Of a DNA stretch of 64,000 nt, positions 33,654-46,206 are shown one piece after another. The DNA is from Cyathus striatus (lineage: Eukaryota; Basidiomycota; Agaricomycetes; Agaricales; Nidulariaceae). The stretch lies in NCBI GenBank assembly GCA_025738555.1, contig JAOVFP010000004.1:5394001-5458000 (forward strand). The letters run 5' to 3'. Position numbers and translations under genes: made by a program. The stretch's first letter is position 1. Each line of letters starts with the position of its first letter. The notes below the pieces were generated by a model. It was given only the letters and a program-made list of their open reading frames with translations, did no database searches and was not told where the DNA came from.

Positions 33654-35194
33654 TTATATATATATATACATTAGAAGTCCTGCAACATTCCCTTTAAAAC
33701 CGTCAGTGTCATCATAACAAACATTGTTAAATATACATATGGAAGCTGGAATACAAGCAGCTTTACAACCTTCCAGCAATTCCATATTCCCCTGGAAGTT
33801 AGACATAATGAAAATGACCTCTGCACCCCAGGATATGTAGGCCTCTTTAATGAGTTTCATTGTATCCGGTTGTCCACCTGTAAAACCCTAACTAAGAGAT
33901 ACATAGACAAGGTATGTTTGTCACTAACCTCTCTTTTTAAAATCCCAGAGTAAGACACAATCTGGGCCGAGGTTATTGTGAATGAGCCCAGAGATTGTGG
34001 GCCCAAAGGTCCTCTCCTGATCAGAGCCAATCCAGATGAGATACCTTTGTAAATATGTAGGTTAGCACCCTAATCTACTAGTAGCAGGAGAATGGAATCA
34101 TACCAGTCAGGGCTCTAATGAAATAACCACATAAGTATAATTTTGTATGGTAGGTATAATATATGGCATACCTGAAGACAAGTCAAAAGTGCAACAGCAG
34201 GCCAGTTCCAGTGCATACTTGAATCCCACGCTTGTACAATGTCGATGTGTTCGACACACCAGAAAACTATAAATGGCTACTGAACATTACATTCGATATC
34301 ACAAAAGTTACCAACCCACTTTGAGCTCATGAGTCCAGATATGCATAGGTGGATTCCTGACAAGGCCTTTTGTGAAGTCACTTTGAACACCACAGATCAA
34401 GTAGTGTTTATTGGAGTTCTTTCCCTCTCTAAGAAAAGACGGTGTTAAGATATACACCAAGAAACAATTGAGATACATTGCATACAAGATGATTCTGAAA
34501 GTATGATATTCCATAATGGAACTGCAACTGATTCTCACAAGGAGGTGTTGCTGCATACTGCTTTTGGAGTGGAGAATTACTGCTTTTGGAGATGGCTATG
34601 ATGATGGTCTCAGACAAAGTTACAATATCTGAATAAAGCAGCTCTGTACAATTTCACACTTGACCTTAACTTTTCGGACAGTGACCCACAGAATAAAAAT
34701 ACTGAGCAACAAACTAATGAACCTCCTCTCAGCAAGTAGTGAATAAAAGACTTACAATACTGTCATCCCAAGGGAATACCAGAAAGTCTGTTAACGGATA
34801 ACTTGAATGCCATTTGGATTCCAAGAATGGGTCTTGAAATCATAGCTATTGCCAAGAATGACAGATATCCAAGCTGTTAACATTTAAAAACATGGTGATA
34901 TTACAGATGTCAAGGAACTTACTTGAAATAAGGCCAAGCATAGGAAGGCATAAGTTATTGATGAATGACAAAGAAACTTGTTTTGGCTGGGATGAGCGCC
35001 GGAGTGTTATTACAATAGTAAGCAAATTTGTAAGAGAGTTGGGAGTAGGTAGAGAAGGTGAAATGAATAATGAATGTACTTCTTGAGATTGTCTCTGATT
35101 GACCCATGACATGCAACAATCCAACAAGTGAAATGCATGCGAACAAACTAGTATCAAGGCCAATGGAAAAGAAGGTGTGTGTGTGTGATGACAT
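33654..35194 (-). other. Possible multi-exon gene, decayed or unrecognised
   Basis: Several short minus-strand blocks look coding and are separated by plausible introns. They include a stretch ending ...TLKEAYISWGAEV-like (ISWGAEVIFIMSNFQGN, then LLEGCKAACIPASI) at 33654-33860, another with PPMHIWTHELK at 34310-34360, and an N-terminal block from about 35194 (MSSHTHTFFSIGLDTSLF). I could not join them in one continuous frame and recognise no family. It may be an old pseudogene or part of a repeated gene. Confidence 0.25.
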
Positions 35195-36965
35195 TTTGGT
35201 TGAGATGAGGCAGGAGAGCTTGGAGCGAGACGGGTTGATTGAGGAGTATTTTTTATGATGAGAAAGATGCGGAGTGCAGGTCAGATGAAAGAGGTGGGAA
35301 ATAGTGCAGGAAAAGAAGCTTGGAGTGCAGATATGTATGATGAGAGTCCTGGACAGCTTGATACAGTGGGCAATCTTTATTTTAATAGAACAGTGTAAGT
35401 CATGAAGTGTAGAAACAGAAGGTGTAAGTTCCAGGATCCAACCAGTATTGCTAAATGGAAAATACAAAGAAACAGACCTTCTGCGGACAGGCAGCCATGG
35501 GACTGCCTTTCAACTTCAGGAGCACAGTAGTGAGGCAGACACTGTGAGCAGGAAGAGTAGAACATGGAGATGCGGTACATGATGGCCAGTGTGAAGGTTA
35601 TATGATATACGCTATTGTGGAGCAAAATATATGCACCCATCCTCAATCATTATCACAGTTCATGGAGGAATAGGGCAATTGATCTCTCCCTACTTCCCTC
35701 CTCTTCCTGTGCGATTCTAGATGCAGGAGAAGAAGCTGGCAGAGAGGAAGCTGGCAGACATGATGTTGGTGGACACGGCCAACTTGGAGACAAAATTGTG
35801 GGAGAAGAGGGTGGCAGAAAGGTATGGCCTGTGACTGCTGCTTTCTTGCCAGTTGTCAACATGGCAATCAAAGATACTGTCTCTCACCAGTGTCTCATTG
35901 GCTGCTACAATGCTATATGAAGACGTCATCCACCCACACGATCTGCTATGTGTTGTTTGCTTGCAGGAGTTTGCATGAGATGAGGAGAATGTAGGAGATG
36001 AGAATGTGGTAGATTAGGAAGATGTAGGTGATGGAGTGAACGTGGTTTCTGCAGACATGGAAGACATGGGGTATGGCGTATCTTCAGTCATTACCATTAC
36101 ACAAGTCTGCTAGCATATGGTTCCTCACAGCTCTTCTGGTGCCAAGTACTATTGTATCTCCATTCCAACATCTTCCACCCCACCCTCACCGCCCCCCTTT
36201 GAACTGGTGATTTGGTTGTTGTTAAGATGTAAGCCACTTGTGCCACACCAAACCTTAAGGTTCCTGCTTGAGAAGGAATAGTTATATGTATCTGCTGTTA
36301 AGGCTGTTCCAAATAAAGGACTGGTATGTGTTATGGAGCAGAAGGGGAGAAGGAAGGTAGACAAACCAATAAAAAGTTCTCCATTACTTATTTCCACTCC
36401 ATTGGGTGCTTCATAGTGCAGTTTGAAGACTCGTAGGATAGAGGTGGTGTATGCTAGTCCGTGGTGTGCTTCTTAGTGGTACTTGAGCCCTCATAGGATA
36501 GATATGGTGAAAGTGATGGTTGGTTCATCGATTGTGAAGGGTTGGAAGTGACTTTCATGTCATTATCAGCTATTCATGTTGTGTTAGTATTACTATTACT
36601 ATTAATATGAGGAAAATAGATATCATTTGATCTTGGATTTTGTTCGTCACGAGAGAAGTGGAAGGTGGTTAGTACTTAGTTCTCAGTAAGTAAACTGAAT
36701 AAGAGAAAATCAATATTGACAATCGCCTTCTGTCACAGAATGTCACAAGTGATTGATTGACCCAACCTATCACAGAGCGTAAACAGGCTTCAACCAATCA
36801 TATCACCAGAAAGTGAGATCCTGACTGTGATCCACAAATTGACTTTTAGGGTAATCCAGAGGTCCCCAATACCCAACTACCTTAAAAGGTAGTGGGAATA
36901 TGCACTTATATCTATCCCTACCCCCCCCAGCCCCTTGAAGAATATGGTGTCTCAATTCTCAAATA
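35195..36965. other. Intergenic, no gene supported
   Basis: Short frames only. The stretch 35690-35930 is purine-rich on the plus strand. No RNA gene or repeat was recognised before the element that begins at 36966. Confidence 0.45.
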
Positions 36966-37662
36966 CAGTCAAACTTGTCTCAACCCATAGGGGTAGGTGG
37001 ACATAAAAACCTATGGGTTACTCTGGGTTATGGGCTGCTACGATACAGAGCTGATTATGTAATATGACTTCTGCTATATACAAAGATTGATTACATAATT
37101 AAAATTGCTACTTATGGAACTGTGTGATTCACACCCAAAGCTCACAAGGCTCTGCTCAACCTTTCTGGTATAGGATGCAGTGACATTCAAGAGGTACTTT
37201 GGCCTTTACATGGTCCACCTCATGACTTTGAGAGGGGTTTAAATCATACTAGTGATAGCACAATGATAGAAATGTGCTGGGGTACCATACAGTGTCAGTA
37301 CAGAATAGAATGTAGGTAGAAACCACTTACTATTACGTCTGGCCACATTAAATATAAACATCAAATAAATGATAGATATTGATTGGATAGTGATGGAAAT
37401 GCAATGTAAGCATTTCAGACACTGATGGACCTGACCCAAGCCTGACCTACAGCACAACATGGAAGCATAAATTATGACATATTTCCTTTTTAGGACATAA
37501 GTATGGGTTACAGATCTCTCTCAAACCTATAGTCTATAGGGTATCATAAGAATATGGGTTATGGACCCATTTCTCCTGCCCACTGATTCAGTGGACAAAA
37601 AAACCCATGGGTTGTTCACAGTTATGGACTGCTGTGGGTATAGGATAGGACAAGTTTGACTG
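36966..37662. mobile_element. 697 bp TA-flanked MITE (pogo/Tc1-mariner-like ends)
   Basis: Begins CAGTCAAACTTGTC and ends with its exact inverse complement GACAAGTTTGACTG. It is bordered by TA at 36964-36965 and 37663-37664. TIRs starting CAGTCAAAC with a TA target duplication are typical of pogo-like Tc1/mariner elements. No transposase frame is present. Degenerate ACCCATAGGG/AACCCATGGGTT motifs recur near both ends. Confidence 0.75.
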
Positions 37663-37664
37663 TA

Positions 37665-40245
37665 TCTACAATTAATTCACCATTAAGGTATAAACTACTT
37701 ACTATAAAAGTACTTCGGTTGATAAGGTTGACGAGGGTTGAGGGGACAATGGACCCATCACATAGTGAGAGTGAGATGTCACTTAGCCTTGAGCCAAAAG
37801 AGGGAGGCATATGGTTTAGGAACACTGTAGATGGCCTGAGCACCAATCTTTGTATGGGGGTGCACAACACCTGCAAAGTATGACTCACATGATCTGTGAC
37901 ATCTGTCATGCATGCCCCCAAATTTTACTGACCCACTGCTCTTGTTCCTCACTCAACACAATTTAGCTAGCTCTTTTGTGTCACATCATAATAAAAATAC
38001 ATTATCTATGATTGTATGAAGTTTTTTTTTGTTAAAATGTGCTGGATATTGCTGGAGGCATCAAACCCCTGCCAAAAATCACATCAATTAGGTACTCAAA
38101 CTTCATCCTCTTATAAATTTTGAAAGAGAACACTTCAGAACATATATAATAGAGCAAAATTGCACTATTTTACTATGCCTACAATTCCTACTGACCATAT
38201 TTTTAATTAAGGTGCTGTAACATATTAATATGGCAGGTATTGGTGCATTATCTCATACTTACAATCATGATATAAAAATTCTGGTCAGTAGCAATTATTC
38301 GCATCGATAAATAGTACAATATTGCTCTATAAATCGTATACGTACGATGCGATTCCATAAAGTTATAAGGTATAAGTTCTCACTCCCATAGCTCAGAGGC
38401 ACAGCCACAGGTTAGACTTCAAACAACACCATGCATGATCAATTGCTCAACTCAAATATCCCATTATCATGTATATATGAACTACACATTAAGTACAGTT
38501 TATAATAGATCATTTGTATAGGTTGTAAAGGTTTTTGTGCATGTAATAATGTTTAATTGGCCAAACTCCTATTAACTATATAGCTGTGATTTTCATTCTT
38601 TAATAACTTTTGAAGGAGCAAACATAAGACCATGGTTTATAGAGAGAAATTACAGTACTTTTTTGTGCCAATAATCATATCAAGCTAGATTTTTGATTCT
38701 GCAACTGTAACATGTAATTTGGGTGTGTATAACAATGGGTCCCATACATACAGGACTTTTAATAAAATTCTGTATAGATAAAATTATTTACACAATATAA
38801 TAGTGCAATTTTGTTCTATAAACTATAGCAATACAATGTGATCTCAGAAAGATATTTGAGAAACAAGTTCTGAAACCAACAACATAAGGCACAGCCACCA
38901 GCAGAACCTATTTCGGAAGATCGCCTGATTGATTGATATAAGTTGTCACAATGTCACAGCTGTCATCATGTTTTAACCAGTATTTATAAGAGAATATAGG
39001 AATTCATATATATTACACTACTTAAATAACATAGTTACGACATCTAGCATAACATTAGTTAAAGTAGGAGTGAAAAGAGCAAAGAAAAGTATGAAGAAAC
39101 ATCCAGGAAATGCGAAGAACAGAACTGGGTCAAGATTTGTGACACTTTTGGTCACACGGTGTGACCGTCATGTCACCAGCCATGTGAGAGCGTTGTGCAC
39201 CCCCACTTTGTATGTACGTAATACTTGGTCTCTAGAGACTCGACTCTCGAGCCCCATTCGGATCACTTCGCTTCTTCCGAGAATCGAGTGACGCGTAACC
39301 CCAACCTGACCTCAATTTGAATTTGAAACAGTGCTGCTCAGTCACTTACTTTGCTCTGCTCTTCCTTTGAACACATCGTAAGGCAGTCAAGCTACGCGAC
39401 TGGCTTCCTGCCACAGTGCATTATTTATGTATATAACTCATTCGAACGTACCGGGATTGGCCTTTGCGAAACCTTTGCGTGAAGGAATCCGACGTGGGGA
39501 GTGCACAGTAAAGTAAAGCTGGTTCCTCTGTTAGTGTGTGCTTTGCTGATCTTTTACTAAGATGGTTGTTTATGCGTTGTATTCGTAAGCTAATAACAGA
39601 ATACATTGTACCTTACTCACGTTCGCTCTGTGTCGAATACAGGAATATGAGAACTCTTCCATACACACCTTCTACAAGTGCCTCTAGTTGATCTGGACCG
39701 GCGTACCGTCTACAACACATCGAAGCTCTCTCTGAGATTAAGCTCACGCCTCTCCGCCGTGTTACTCCTGTTGCCTCCTTTCACATCTCTGCGAACATAT
39801 ACATAGCCTCGCTTCGAGCTCGGTCTCTCTTAGCTTCCCGCAAGCTAGCTGATTGCCATATTGCACGATCGTTGTGTGCTGTGGGCGCATTCTGCGTGTA
39901 CACACCATGGATTTAATGCCATCGATCCCTGTACAAACTTTTGCAAACCTCACGAAGATTCCAAGAGACTCCGTCGTACCTGGCTTCATGTTCAAACTCA
40001 GTTAGAGCGTCTGGACTACAGCTCAGGTGATACAAATCGTTGTGGGCCAGCATATCAGTGGGTGCATTGTTTGTAGGATTGGATTCTCCGATGTCATGCT
40101 CAAACCAAGCTGAATCATTTATGGTGTCTGCCCTCTGTCCCGCACACATGCTATGCTCACTAAGTCGCAGCATAGTGTGAGCTTCATCTCAATAGGTATG
40201 GAAACTATACAGGAATGCATGAGTGTACGGTCCCAGTCATACGTG
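37665..40245. other. Intergenic, no gene supported
   Basis: AT-rich, repeat-poor sequence. A short block at about 39949-39972 shares AACCTCACGAAGATTCCA with the reading frame at 45252-45506 and may be a decayed relative of it. Nothing else is supported. Confidence 0.4.
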
Positions 40246-40557
40246 CTAAGCACTCTCATTTGAGAGCCAATTCCACCCATCAATCTGTGCTTGGAAGTCT
40301 TTATCCCATGTCTGATCTTCAGTGTAGATATAGATATATGACGATGCCACCGTGTGTATAGCGTTCACCACCTCAACTCTTTTGTCCTGGAAGTAGCGGA
40401 GAGTTCTACGGAAGGGTTGGAGTTGCCGTTTACCGGGAACAGACAAGTCGATTCGATTCGTGTCTGTGTGGCCGGTGTTGTACACGACAAAAATTCCTGT
40501 CGGTTGAGTCAAAAGGGGCTCATGGATTTCTTCAAGACCCGCAGGTTGAGTCGACAT
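40246..40557 (-). CDS. Small protein A2 (103 aa), paralogue of A1
   Basis: Starts MSTQPAGLEE at 40557, directly after a T-tract ending TTTAG (a likely 3' splice site of a leader intron, as in A1). The core VVYNTGHTDTNRIDLSVPGKRQLQPFRRTLRYFQDKRVEVVNA...SYIYIYTEDQTWDKDF... is clearly related to A1; differences are scattered substitutions without frame damage, which suggests maintained function. No signal peptide, membrane segment or cysteines. It lies about 520 bp downstream of B2, repeating the B-then-A order seen at 20 kb. Confidence 0.65.
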   Translation of the reverse strand: MSTQPAGLEEIHEPLLTQPTGIFVVYNTGHTDTNRIDLSVPGKRQLQPFRRTLRYFQDKRVEVVNAIHTVASSYIYIYTEDQTWDKDFQAQIDGWNWLSNESA

Positions 40558-41074
40558 GAAGGAGTTACTATTCCTAAAAAAAAAAACTAGCTATTGAGTT
40601 ACGCTGTGGTGAAGCTAAACGGAGTTCAATTAGTAAATGACTGACTGCGGGAGGGATGCTGACAGGAGAGAGCTCCTATAGGATAGAAATGTAGAAGACG
40701 ACAAGTATAAGGAGAAGGACGGTTAACAGCGTGACAAATCGGACAGCTTTAAATCTTTTGAAACCCTGATTAAACATGTGGACATTGAAACTTGAATATA
40801 AGGAAGATCTAACACATTTGGTGATAATTGAACATACCTGACTCAGATTGGACGGATATGGTTAAGAACACTTGCAATTAACACTTCAAGTTACCCGGTT
40901 GTGGGTCGTGCATATCTTTGAGATCAATCCAATGTCGTAACCGCCAGGAGATTGGTGCGATTTTATAATTATACTCAGTATCATATTTCAGCCTTCAACG
41001 TTCAAAGTTCAACAGTTACGGCTACATATAGTACTATCTCCAAAAGTTAATTCATTTCCCAACGGTGACGAACA

Positions 41075-41329
41075 TTAAACCGGTACATCTTGCCACTCAT
41101 CGTCATCTGCGGATATGAATATATTCACAGATTCCGGAGTATATGTCGCATGGGTGATCGTAATATCGCGCTTCAAAAACCAATCGATGGCAACCAAGAA
41201 CGACTCAAGTTGCGGGATGTTCATTGGGCCGGTGTGAATCTGAGAGACGCGGGTTTTTCCAGATAGATTCCACACGAAAATACTGTTTTCATAATAGGTG
41301 CTGTCTTTATCTATTACCATGATTTCCAT
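41075..41329 (-). CDS. Small protein B2 (84 aa), paralogue of B1
   Basis: The core IFVWNLSGKTRVSQIHTG, LESFLVAIDWFLKRDITIT and TYTPESVNIFISADDDEWQDVP matches B1 along its length. The start may be at 41329 or at the second Met at 41320. A GTAAGT upstream (about 41420) suggests the same kind of leader intron. It is paired with A2 as B1 is with A1. Function unknown. Confidence 0.65.
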   Translation of the reverse strand: MEIMVIDKDSTYYENSIFVWNLSGKTRVSQIHTGPMNIPQLESFLVAIDWFLKRDITITHATYTPESVNIFISADDDEWQDVPV

Positions 41330-43149
41330 GATGTCAGATGGTGGGTAATGTCTAGGATGATAACTTCAGAAATGTGACGCTATTTGCAAGCCAACTGGGG
41401 CAGATAGGAGACAGACACTTACGAGAAAATCTGGAGTGGGTGGGGTGTGCAATATGGTACGACACCCTCTGACCTTCTATATGAAATAAGACCTGGTAAG
41501 AACAAACGAGCCAATACAGGACTTCAAATGTACACATGCCACACATGTGCATTAGGCCTGAAGCGAGAGGACGGACAATGATCGATCCGGAAATAATAAT
41601 CAGAGATCTATGCATGTGTCTCCTCATTGTATGCCCCCTGTAGGCGCCATTGAGGGTCCTCAATCATATTGGGACGGACTTGACGCCTTGTCGATAGGTT
41701 CTTTTGTATGCCCTCCCAGTCATCGGATCATCAGGGAAAATGGCCCCCCAGTAATAACATACTACTTATATAAGTGGTGTATATTTTTTTAACTCGGATG
41801 TACTGACCTATTAACTGAGAACTATATGAAATGTATCTTTGTCGGCGGGACAGAAATAGAACCCCTATGTGCCTTAGAGCCCTCCTCTCGAGCATGAAGG
41901 ACAACTCGACATGCTAAAATCGAGTACATTTGTCGTCCTAGTCTATTAAGTAAATCCAGAGAGTTCAACACCGTATCAATCTGGACTTGAATTTATAGTA
42001 CATACATGAGTACGACAATGAAGTAGTCATTCTATACAATGTACAGAAATCGTTTCGTCAGCATTTATAACTGATAAAATCACCAACTTACATTGAACTT
42101 TGTGACTATAATTATGTTTGCCAATGCTGCGACTATTAATAAGATTTAGCATCAAGTTACTTGCTTATAATAGACAAAAGTACCAAAGAGATAGAAATAA
42201 TAAATCAAGCCTATTAATGTTACTGGTTAGTAACAGCAATCCTTGCGTCAAATATGAAATACACTAACCATCACGTAGTACCACCCGAGCCAAGCTCGAA
42301 TAATAACCAATTCGGACTGTAAATTTATAAATAAGCTCTAAGTCATTTCAAACAGAACATATCCATTAATTTGACATACACGACTGGTATGCAGGCACCA
42401 AAATTAATGCCAAGTTCACTGATTCACATGTCCATCTGTCAGTTATAAGCCATTTGTGGAATGTGGCTACTAACCAGCATCATAAACGAGAATAAGACTC
42501 CAATCAATTATAATTAAGTAATAGCTTCCTTCAGTGACCAAGCAGCCTTGTAAGATGGTGCCTAAGGTGTCTTGTAGATTAACTTTAAACTCGGTGTTAG
42601 GAATTTCCAATGTTAACACAATAAATCATGGACATACATTTCATTGTCACCAATTAAAAGATACACGCTATCACTATGTAGACACTAAGTATCCCTACGT
42701 AAATTAGGGCTAGCAAGATTCCAAGACATTTCTGACTACCACAGACAGCTCATGTTCGAAGACTTAAAATGGCTGCAATATATGTGTCAGTTAATTTTTG
42801 TAGCATATTTTCCTAATCATACATACATTCTGCTATGAACAACCCAATTGAAAGACCTGCCAATAAATAAAGGGAAAGCAAAATGACGATCTACAACGCT
42901 GTCTTGGAACTCACAAGCGATGGTAGTATATAAAGTTTTGCATTTCACAGCAGAGATGTGGGGTAGGAACTGAACTAAATGCCATCAATAATACGACAAG
43001 AAATGCGTAAAACAACCGACAACGTACTCGTAAGACTAAACGTGGCGGCAATGAAAGGGAGATATCGCGTAATAAAATAAGACTAAAAACAGCCTATTCA
43101 AAATGAGAACAAATCCAAAAAAGGCGTGAAAACGGGATTCACTACTCGC
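41330..43149. other. Intergenic, no gene supported
   Basis: AT-rich, without convincing frames, RNA genes or repeats that I can see. Confidence 0.5.
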
Positions 43150-44480
43150 TCAATTCAGGATCAAGTTAGCATTCCCCATCGGCCCTTCGCCGTCCTCACC
43201 TTGCAACTTTGATCCCACCTGCCCATCACTGCCCTTGCCCGGATTTTGCCATAGGAGAAACAGCGTCAAAATCGGAATCATTGTGCGCCTCGTACCGCTC
43301 TTCATACTGGTGCGCAAAGTGCTGCCTCCTGGTCGGGTGAATCGTGATTGCCCTAGCTGAAGCAATGGAAGAGCACCATACATCGTGCTCTCGGGTCGAA
43401 CGCTTTCCCGGTGCCAAGTTTAGAGGTCGTATGTGGATGAGGTGTGTTGAACTTGTTAGCCACTGCTTGCAGCTTGGTCCGGGTGCGCGTGCGTCGGGTT
43501 CGGAATAAATAGGCCTTGAAGCAGTCGACGACGACGAAGACGAGGGTAACCTTGGCGCTCCCCCCGTCCTGCTCCGCAGAGAAGTTCCTAACTACCTTCG
43601 GCAGATCATGAGGGACAATAAGTAGATGACTAGATAAGTAGATGACTAGCCTCATCCTTCCCTCTTCAGCTCGTGTGCCTCCAATGCCACATCTATCCCC
43701 GCCACATGAGTCTGAGAATCGTCTTGTAACCCTCACGTTAGCATTATCCGCCAGCCGCGCATAGGCTACTGCCATCTTACAACTTCGACCGCGCCTGGCT
43801 AACACAGCCCTTGCCTAGCTTGTGTCGCAGAAGCAGAAACATCTTGGTCAGATGAATCGCAATTGCCTTAGCTGAAGCAATGACAGTCTACAGAGCACCA
43901 TCTTGCTTAGACTCGAGTAAAGGTTTTCCCGGAGCCCTTTGGCGAGATCGTGTTCAGTTGAAGGAGTTAAGTGGTCAGCCACTGCTTGCAGTTAGATTGG
44001 GTATATATATAGGGAAAGTTAGAGAGGGAACGTACTTGATATTTTAGCGTCTGCACTGCCGTTGGTCATCGACTTGAAGTAGACTTATTCGATGACGAAG
44101 ACGAGGACTGCTCCTGTAATCCTGGTGCTCCCCCCCCCTGCTCCGCAGCAAAGTCCTTAACAACCCTCCTTCACCACCCCCACCGTAAAGCTTCGACACC
44201 GCCTACCTCACACTCTGCCATTTCCCAGGTCGGGACGTAGAAGCAGAATCATCGTCGGCATAAGAGTCATCATCCATCCACCCACCACTCGTACCACTCT
44301 AGTGCGCGAAGCGAAGCTTTCTGGTCGGTTGAATCGTGACTTGCCTAGCTGAAACAATGGCAGCGAGCACCATCGTGCTCTCGAGTCGAAGCTTCCAGGT
44401 ACCCAGTGAAGGGGTATCGTTAAAAGTAACAGAGGGAACGCACCGAATACTTTGGCGTCTGCGCTTCCGCTGGCCTTTCA
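43150..44480. repeat. Three decayed copies of a segment of about 500 bp
   Basis: A block of GGTCGG(G/T)TGAATCGTGA, TAGCTGAAGCAATGG, CACCAT.GTGCTCTCG and (partly) CTTTCCCGGTGCC recurs at about 43331-43420, 43845-43940 and 44318-44400. Between blocks, GACGAAGACGAGG and TGCTCCGCAG.(A/G)AAG also repeat. The copies are diverged, and no intact frame covers them. Confidence 0.6.
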
Positions 44481-45020
44481 AGTCAGGGTGTTGGCTAACG
44501 TTGAGGAACGGTTTAATTAGGTACTTGGCTGAAAGAAGTACATTAGCATGCTATTCCAAGAACATGCTAGGAAGAGAACGTGTGATCAATCTCTGCGCAC
44601 CTCTCATGGGACTCTGCAGGAGTCGTCCCCTGAATCAGCACCTTCATATCCTCTTGCTGAAAAGGCGAATGTCCACAGATCTAATAGCACATTTACATGC
44701 GATAATCCTACCGGGCCGTGATCAACGTTTCAACACGCAGCACAACACGAAAGGAAAAGACACCCTCATATGTCCACAGGCTTGTTATGCCCAGTGTCCT
44801 TCAATATCTTACATATGTGAAACATAACCAAAGCTTCCGGTCAGTGAGGCGAGAAGCTCTTCAAGTTCATGTCACTGAGCTCATGCGTCGAATGAAGATA
44901 ATGTTTAGGACAGGAACCAACTTGACAACACAAGCATCGCGGCGTGACGACATGTCACACTATGTTCAATCTCCGTTCTAATGTGTGCACACGATCCTCT
45001 TTGTTCCTCAACAAACGACA
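44481..45020. other. Intergenic, no gene supported
   Basis: Short plus-strand frames without recognisable features. The end of this stretch (TGTGCACACGATCCTCTTTG at about 44985) resembles TGTGCGTACGGTCCTCTTTG at about 50730. Confidence 0.4.
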
Positions 45021-45175
45021 AACTCTAGTCCGGAAGCCGTCCCGCCTATCGACGATCTCACGCTAACATCACATGACTGGCGTGGATGTATCTCGTCGAT
45101 AGACGGTCCGGTAAAATTCGGGAAATTTGAAACTGACATCCCTTACGTGCCTGCGACGCGTCCACTCCCCTCGCT
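45021..45175 (+). repeat. Left arm of an inverted repeat enclosing two short genes
   Basis: Its inverse complement is found at 46207-46297 continuing at 47208-47279, where a hAT-like element splits it. Shared marks include CTAGTCCGGA, GACGATCTCACGCTAACATC and GGTCCGGTAAAATTCGGG. Identity is high, with scattered differences. Confidence 0.75.
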
Positions 45176-45251
45176 CTCTTGCATAATATACCCGTTCCTT
45201 TGCTTCATTCCTCTAGTGATATACATAAACTACAGTTCTTTTTAAGCAATA

Positions 45252-45506
45252 ATGGATATGGAAGCTTCAAATGGCCCCTACACCAAGACTAACCAGCTTA
45301 ATTTGACAGATGTTCTCGCGCTCACCAGCATAGAAGCTCGCAAACTACGCACAACACATATACCTGCTGATAAAGCTGTATCAACGGACTTCTGGAACAA
45401 TTATAGTGAAAAAGGACAACTATTTGGACTTGAGGCAACTCTAGCGATCTATATTGCGTCTAACCTCACGAAGATTCCACGAGAATTCCAACTCAAAGCA
45501 GCGTGA
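45252..45506 (+). CDS. Uncharacterised 84-aa protein
   Basis: Open frame from MDMEASNGPYTKTNQLN to EFQLKAA with mixed polar composition (ALTSIEARKLRTTHIPADKAVSTDFWNNYSEKGQ split across its length). It overlaps the 3' end of the convergent gene on the minus strand by 14 bases. No signal peptide, no membrane segment, no recognised domain. It may be a fragment of a longer protein. Confidence 0.35.
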   Translation: MDMEASNGPYTKTNQLNLTDVLALTSIEARKLRTTHIPADKAVSTDFWNNYSEKGQLFGLEATLAIYIASNLTKIPREFQLKAA

Positions 45507-46123
45507 AAGGTGCATCATGCACGAAGTCATCCGGCTCCTGGTTCTCATTGTACTCCGGTGTGATTCTCTGTAAGCCATTCAGCTTATAATTGTTGTGAAG
45601 AGTGTCCATCTCCTCCTCAATAAAGTCTTCATAAAACCCAGTACCTGTGGGGCTCTTGAGCCATAGTGCGGGCTTCGAGAGTCCAGAGTCATTTGCAACC
45701 AAGATATCGAGAATGGAAAAAAACTTTTTATTGTCTTTTTTGTACAATTCACTGCGGTACGCTCGAAACTCCTTGTTGCTTTCATCCAGAAGTACCGTAA
45801 TCATATCAAATGGACATATGTATACATTCTTGAAATATGGTAAAAGCTCGGAGACCTTTGTAGCCAAAGATCCCCTAGCAGCTTGTATGTTCGTCGCAGT
45901 TTGCTTGGGACCCAGGCCCGCATCACTAGAAGCAAGCAATACAAGTTGTCAGTCTCTTTACCCGATGAAACATTGATTATGAAACACACCTGGTATCCGC
46001 CAAAGGCTGTTCCACAGCTGCCAAATATCCTTCTCCCCTCCCATCACGCTGTAAACCCTGTGCTGGCCCATTGTTGCACTCGTTTTGGCGCTGCTTTCTG
46101 GCGTTCTTGGAGGGATTTGACAT
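45493..46123 (-). CDS. Uncharacterised 188-aa protein, two exons
   Basis: Exons 46123-45990 and 45925-45493 join in phase (AG/T giving Ser) across a 64 bp GT-AG intron. The protein starts MSNPSKNARKQRQNECNNG and continues into a helical-looking core (TATNIQAARGSLATKVSELLPYFKNV, then PFDMITVLLDESNKEFRAYRSEL split over the region) and an acidic C-terminus. No signal peptide or membrane segment. I recognise no family. It lies entirely between the inverted arms at 45021-45175 and 46207-47279 and could be cargo of an element or simply a duplicated locus. Confidence 0.5.
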
Positions 46124-46206
46124 TAATTTATGTACTTCAATGTTTGCATAGTGTAGGGTTGCGCAGAGAACGGAGGGGACAAGGGGAGGAATAGATCTAT
46201 TGAGTG

